In this document: piece by piece, positions 61,842 to 64,000 of the stretch | Position numbering within the stretch: the first letter of the stretch is position 1 | Layout: the number at the start of each line of letters is the position of its first letter | DNA from: Plectonema cf. radiosum LEGE 06105 | GTDB lineage: Bacteria > Cyanobacteriota > Cyanobacteriia > Cyanobacteriales > Nostocaceae | DNA length: 64,000 nucleotides | Direction: 5' to 3' | NCBI RefSeq assembly: GCF_015207665.1 | Contig: NZ_JADEWL010000020.1 | Location: 19,658-83,657, forward strand | The notes under the pieces: generated by a model | What the model saw: the letters and a program-made list of their open reading frames with translations, nothing else | What the model was told of the DNA's origin: nothing | The model's database searches: none | Translations under genes and position numbers: made by a program

Positions 61842-63893
61842 ATGAATTACGAGATTATCCACAAACCAACTTTCACTAATCAACTCTTGGGAATCCCTAA
61901 AGAGTATGTGGTGCAAATATTGGAGAAGATTGAGTTTTTACGCGATGATCCGAAGCCGAAGGGTAATTTGAAGAAAAAGTTACACGGTTACAAGGAAAAG
62001 ATTTATCGGTTGCGGTCTGGGGTTTATCGAATTATTTATACTTATGGTGATGGGTGGGTGATTCTGCTTGGTGTGGATGCTCGGAAGGATGTTTATAAGG
62101 GTAGTAAGTTAGTTACTGAAACGACTGAGTTGGATGTTAACTGTTTACCGGATGTGGATGGTTTATTAACTGTTACACCAAGTCATACCGTTACAAATCC
62201 AGTTGTGGAAACTGCTTCTACGGAATTACCTGTTCAGTTAACGGATGATTTACTTAAACGGTTGTTTGTACCGGAGGATTTTTGGCAGGTTTTGAAAGGT
62301 TGTCGGACTTTGGATGATTTAACTAATGCTGAAATTCCGGATGAGGTGAGAGATAGGGTTTTTGATTGTGTTGCTCAACCCAATTTTGACCGAGTTCTCA
62401 ATCAACCAGATTTTATCACTGGTAGCACTGATGATTTATTGAAGTTTACTGAAGGTGAGTTACTGGGTTTTCTATTGAAGTTGAATCCAGAACAAGAAAA
62501 GTATGTAAATTGGGCTATTAATGCTTCTGGTCCTAGTTTACTAAAAGGTGGTCCGGGTACGGGAAAAAGTACGGTTGCTTTATATCGAACTCGCGCTATT
62601 TTGGAAACTCTGCAAAATCAAGGTGTTTCCCAACCGAAGATTTTATTTACGACTTATACTAATGCTTTGATAAGTTTCTCTCAACAGCTTTTAACCAGAC
62701 TTTTGGGAGATGATGTTAAATATGTGGATGTGAAAACTGCGGATTCAATTGCAAATTCTTTGATTTACGCGGGTAATTCCCAATCTGAATATAAACTAGC
62801 TACAGCGACAGATTTAAGAAAGTTGCTCAAACAAGCTTTGAAAGAAGTTGCAGACAATTTTGCAGGTAATTTACTCAAACGTCAGGCTCAAAAGCGAACT
62901 TTAGAAAATCTTACGGTAGATTATCTCATCGATGAAATTAATTCGGTAATTGAAGCCAGAGAAATTACAAGTTTAGAAGATTACCAAAATACCCCAAGAA
63001 GCGGGAGAGAAATTTCCCTTAACAAAACTCAACGTCAAGCAGTTTGGCATTTACGAGAACATTTTTATAAATTAATAGCAGAAAATAATCTTAAAACTTG
63101 GCATCAACACCGCACTCAGGCTTTAGATATTTTACGCGAAATGGAGAATCCCCCCGTATATGATGCGGTGATAGTTGACGAAGCGCAAGATTTAGATCCA
63201 AATACTTTACGATTGCTTACCCAACTGTGTCGTCATCCCAATCGTTTATTTATCACCGCAGACGCAAATCAATCAATATACGGAAGCAGTTTCCGCTGGA
63301 ATGACATCCATCAAGATTTAAAATTTGTCGGACGTACAGGAATACTAAAAGTCAATCATCGTACCACCCGCGAAATCAATGAAGCTGCTTATTCCTTCTT
63401 AGCAACTTCCACCTTAGAAGACGAAACCGAAAGTAAAAATAACACCTTAATTAGAGAATACATTAATAACGGTCCCCCACCAGCAGTAAGAGCCGTTACA
63501 AACGCAGTTGACGAAGCCGAATTACTGATGCGGTTTTGCAAAACAGCCGCTCGTGAATTCCGTTTGGGGACAAGTGCTTGCGCGATTCTCACACCCACAG
63601 AAGATGCGGGAGAGAAAATAGCCAGTCAACTAGATTACCTGGGTTTACCAGCAACCTTCATGTCGAGTAAAAACCTAGATTTAAACTTAAAAAAAGTCAA
63701 AGTTGTGACATTAAAAGCCGCAAAAGGTTTAGAATTTCCGATAGTGTGTATAGCCGGATTTTTGAATGCAGCTTACCCCAAGTTTAATAAAAATACCCCA
63801 GAAGACGAAATTGCCGAAATTCTTAAACGAGAGCGTCGCAGTTTATTCGTAGGAATGACAAGAGCAATGCGAGGTGCGGCTCGTTCTAACTAG
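61842..63893 (+). CDS. ParE/RelE-like domain fused to UvrD-type helicase, truncated end
   Basis: Residues 1-85 of the 683 (EIIHKPTFTNQLLGIPKEYV, then KLHGYKEKIYRLRSGVYRII) form a RelE/ParE toxin-like domain. A linker leads to an SF1 UvrD/Rep-like helicase: Walker A GGPGTGKST (236-244), DEAQD at 446-450, a GSSFRW stretch, motif IV-like VNHRTTREI, and KAAKGLEFPIV. The usual closing segment after RSLFVGMTRAM is cut short by RGAARSN and a stop. Known relatives continue for further residues, so the end may be damaged. The fused toxin-like part may act on mRNA or gyrase, or simply bind nucleic acid. Confidence 0.75.
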   Translation: MNYEIIHKPTFTNQLLGIPKEYVVQILEKIEFLRDDPKPKGNLKKKLHGYKEKIYRLRSGVYRIIYTYGDGWVILLGVDARKDVYKGSKLVTETTELDVNCLPDVDGLLTVTPSHTVTNPVVETASTELPVQLTDDLLKRLFVPEDFWQVLKGCRTLDDLTNAEIPDEVRDRVFDCVAQPNFDRVLNQPDFITGSTDDLLKFTEGELLGFLLKLNPEQEKYVNWAINASGPSLLKGGPGTGKSTVALYRTRAILETLQNQGVSQPKILFTTYTNALISFSQQLLTRLLGDDVKYVDVKTADSIANSLIYAGNSQSEYKLATATDLRKLLKQALKEVADNFAGNLLKRQAQKRTLENLTVDYLIDEINSVIEAREITSLEDYQNTPRSGREISLNKTQRQAVWHLREHFYKLIAENNLKTWHQHRTQALDILREMENPPVYDAVIVDEAQDLDPNTLRLLTQLCRHPNRLFITADANQSIYGSSFRWNDIHQDLKFVGRTGILKVNHRTTREINEAAYSFLATSTLEDETESKNNTLIREYINNGPPPAVRAVTNAVDEAELLMRFCKTAAREFRLGTSACAILTPTEDAGEKIASQLDYLGLPATFMSSKNLDLNLKKVKVVTLKAAKGLEFPIVCIAGFLNAAYPKFNKNTPEDEIAEILKRERRSLFVGMTRAMRGAARSN

Positions 63894-64000
63894 GAGCCTT
63901 CCTAAACAGAAGGGGTATAAGTTAGGTATAACTGATTAAAAGGTTATATAACTGTTTCTCGGATGTGGGTGATAGGCGTAAGCCGAGGCGAAGCCTTGAG
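63894..64000. other. Non-coding end of window with small hairpin and repeat fragment
   Basis: A short CCTTC/GAAGG hairpin occurs at 63900-63917. The last bases (GGCGTAAGCCGAGGCGAAGC) look like part of another dispersed palindrome (GGC-GTAA-GCC). This supports an insertion or rearrangement at the end of the helicase gene. Confidence 0.35.

Overview
The window reads as accessory chromosome (or large plasmid) from a filamentous cyanobacterium of the Nostocales type. The evidence is: many HIP1 octamers (GCGATCGC), an AT-rich background, CHAT-TPR proteins, an XisH/XisI pair, cyanobacterial type IV pilin-like G/H domains, and families of short dispersed palindromes of the kind described in Nostoc relatives. 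No rRNA, no complete tRNA, no CRISPR array and no obvious housekeeping operon was seen. Almost everything is defence, mobile DNA or unknown.

Region 1 (0.45-13.3 kb) is an NLR-like signalling island. A CHAT protease-like protein with about 15 long TPR units is divergent from a gene for an effector-associated adaptor domain (EAD-like) fused to a caspase-fold peptidase. A secreted/membrane coiled-coil protein and a small coiled-coil protein follow. Next come a second EAD-like gene fused to a half nucleosidase domain, and an EAD-like NB-ARC/STAND ATPase with a long TPR array. The two effector genes share a nearly identical promoter plus EAD segment in inverted orientation. The likely logic is a STAND sensor that recruits several effectors through like-with-like adaptor contacts.

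Region 2 (13.5-19 kb) holds a C5 cytosine methyltransferase overlapped over most of its length by a second open frame, plasmid-like unknown genes, an RHH-like and an XRE-type regulator, and a relic of a duplicated 5' gene end. Region 3 (19-29.1 kb) is a second CHAT-TPR gene with a small convergent partner, a YgjP-like metallopeptidase, a restriction-like nuclease domain protein, a CPBP protease, small unknown genes, and several gene relics (dinB tail, cupredoxin tail, truncated NADAR).

Region 4 (29.3-39.9 kb) is a co-directional block that looks like part of a conjugative or phage-plasmid element. It has a MerR-like HTH, a chain of small membrane proteins, an M23 peptidase, a secreted possible wall hydrolase, an FtsK/coupling-type ATPase, a RusA-like resolvase and small proteins. 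A DUF2971/AbiGi-like gene ends the block. Neither an integrase nor a relaxase was recognised.

Region 5 (40.1-51.9 kb) is the most striking block: a tightly coupled operon of vWA protein, PP2C phosphatase, divergent Ser/Thr kinase with zinc ribbon, large UPF1-like SF1 helicase, an unknown winged-helix protein, a coiled-coil McrB/MoxR-like AAA+ ATPase, and an unknown protein whose zinc-ribbon tail is split off by a frameshift. It resembles a TerY-P triad extended with nucleic-acid remodelling ATPases, and is the best candidate here for an undescribed conflict system.

Region 6 (54-64 kb) is a decaying DISARM-like locus. A SNF2-family helicase is broken by a 32-bp dispersed repeat with a 4-bp target duplication. 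An Eco57I-type adenine methylase has lost its middle at a REP-like palindrome. Between and after them lie DUF4058, xisH/xisI, a REP-associated tyrosine transposase and a ParE-UvrD fusion. At least seven related REP-like palindromes mark nearly every gene boundary, and the transposase is flanked by them.
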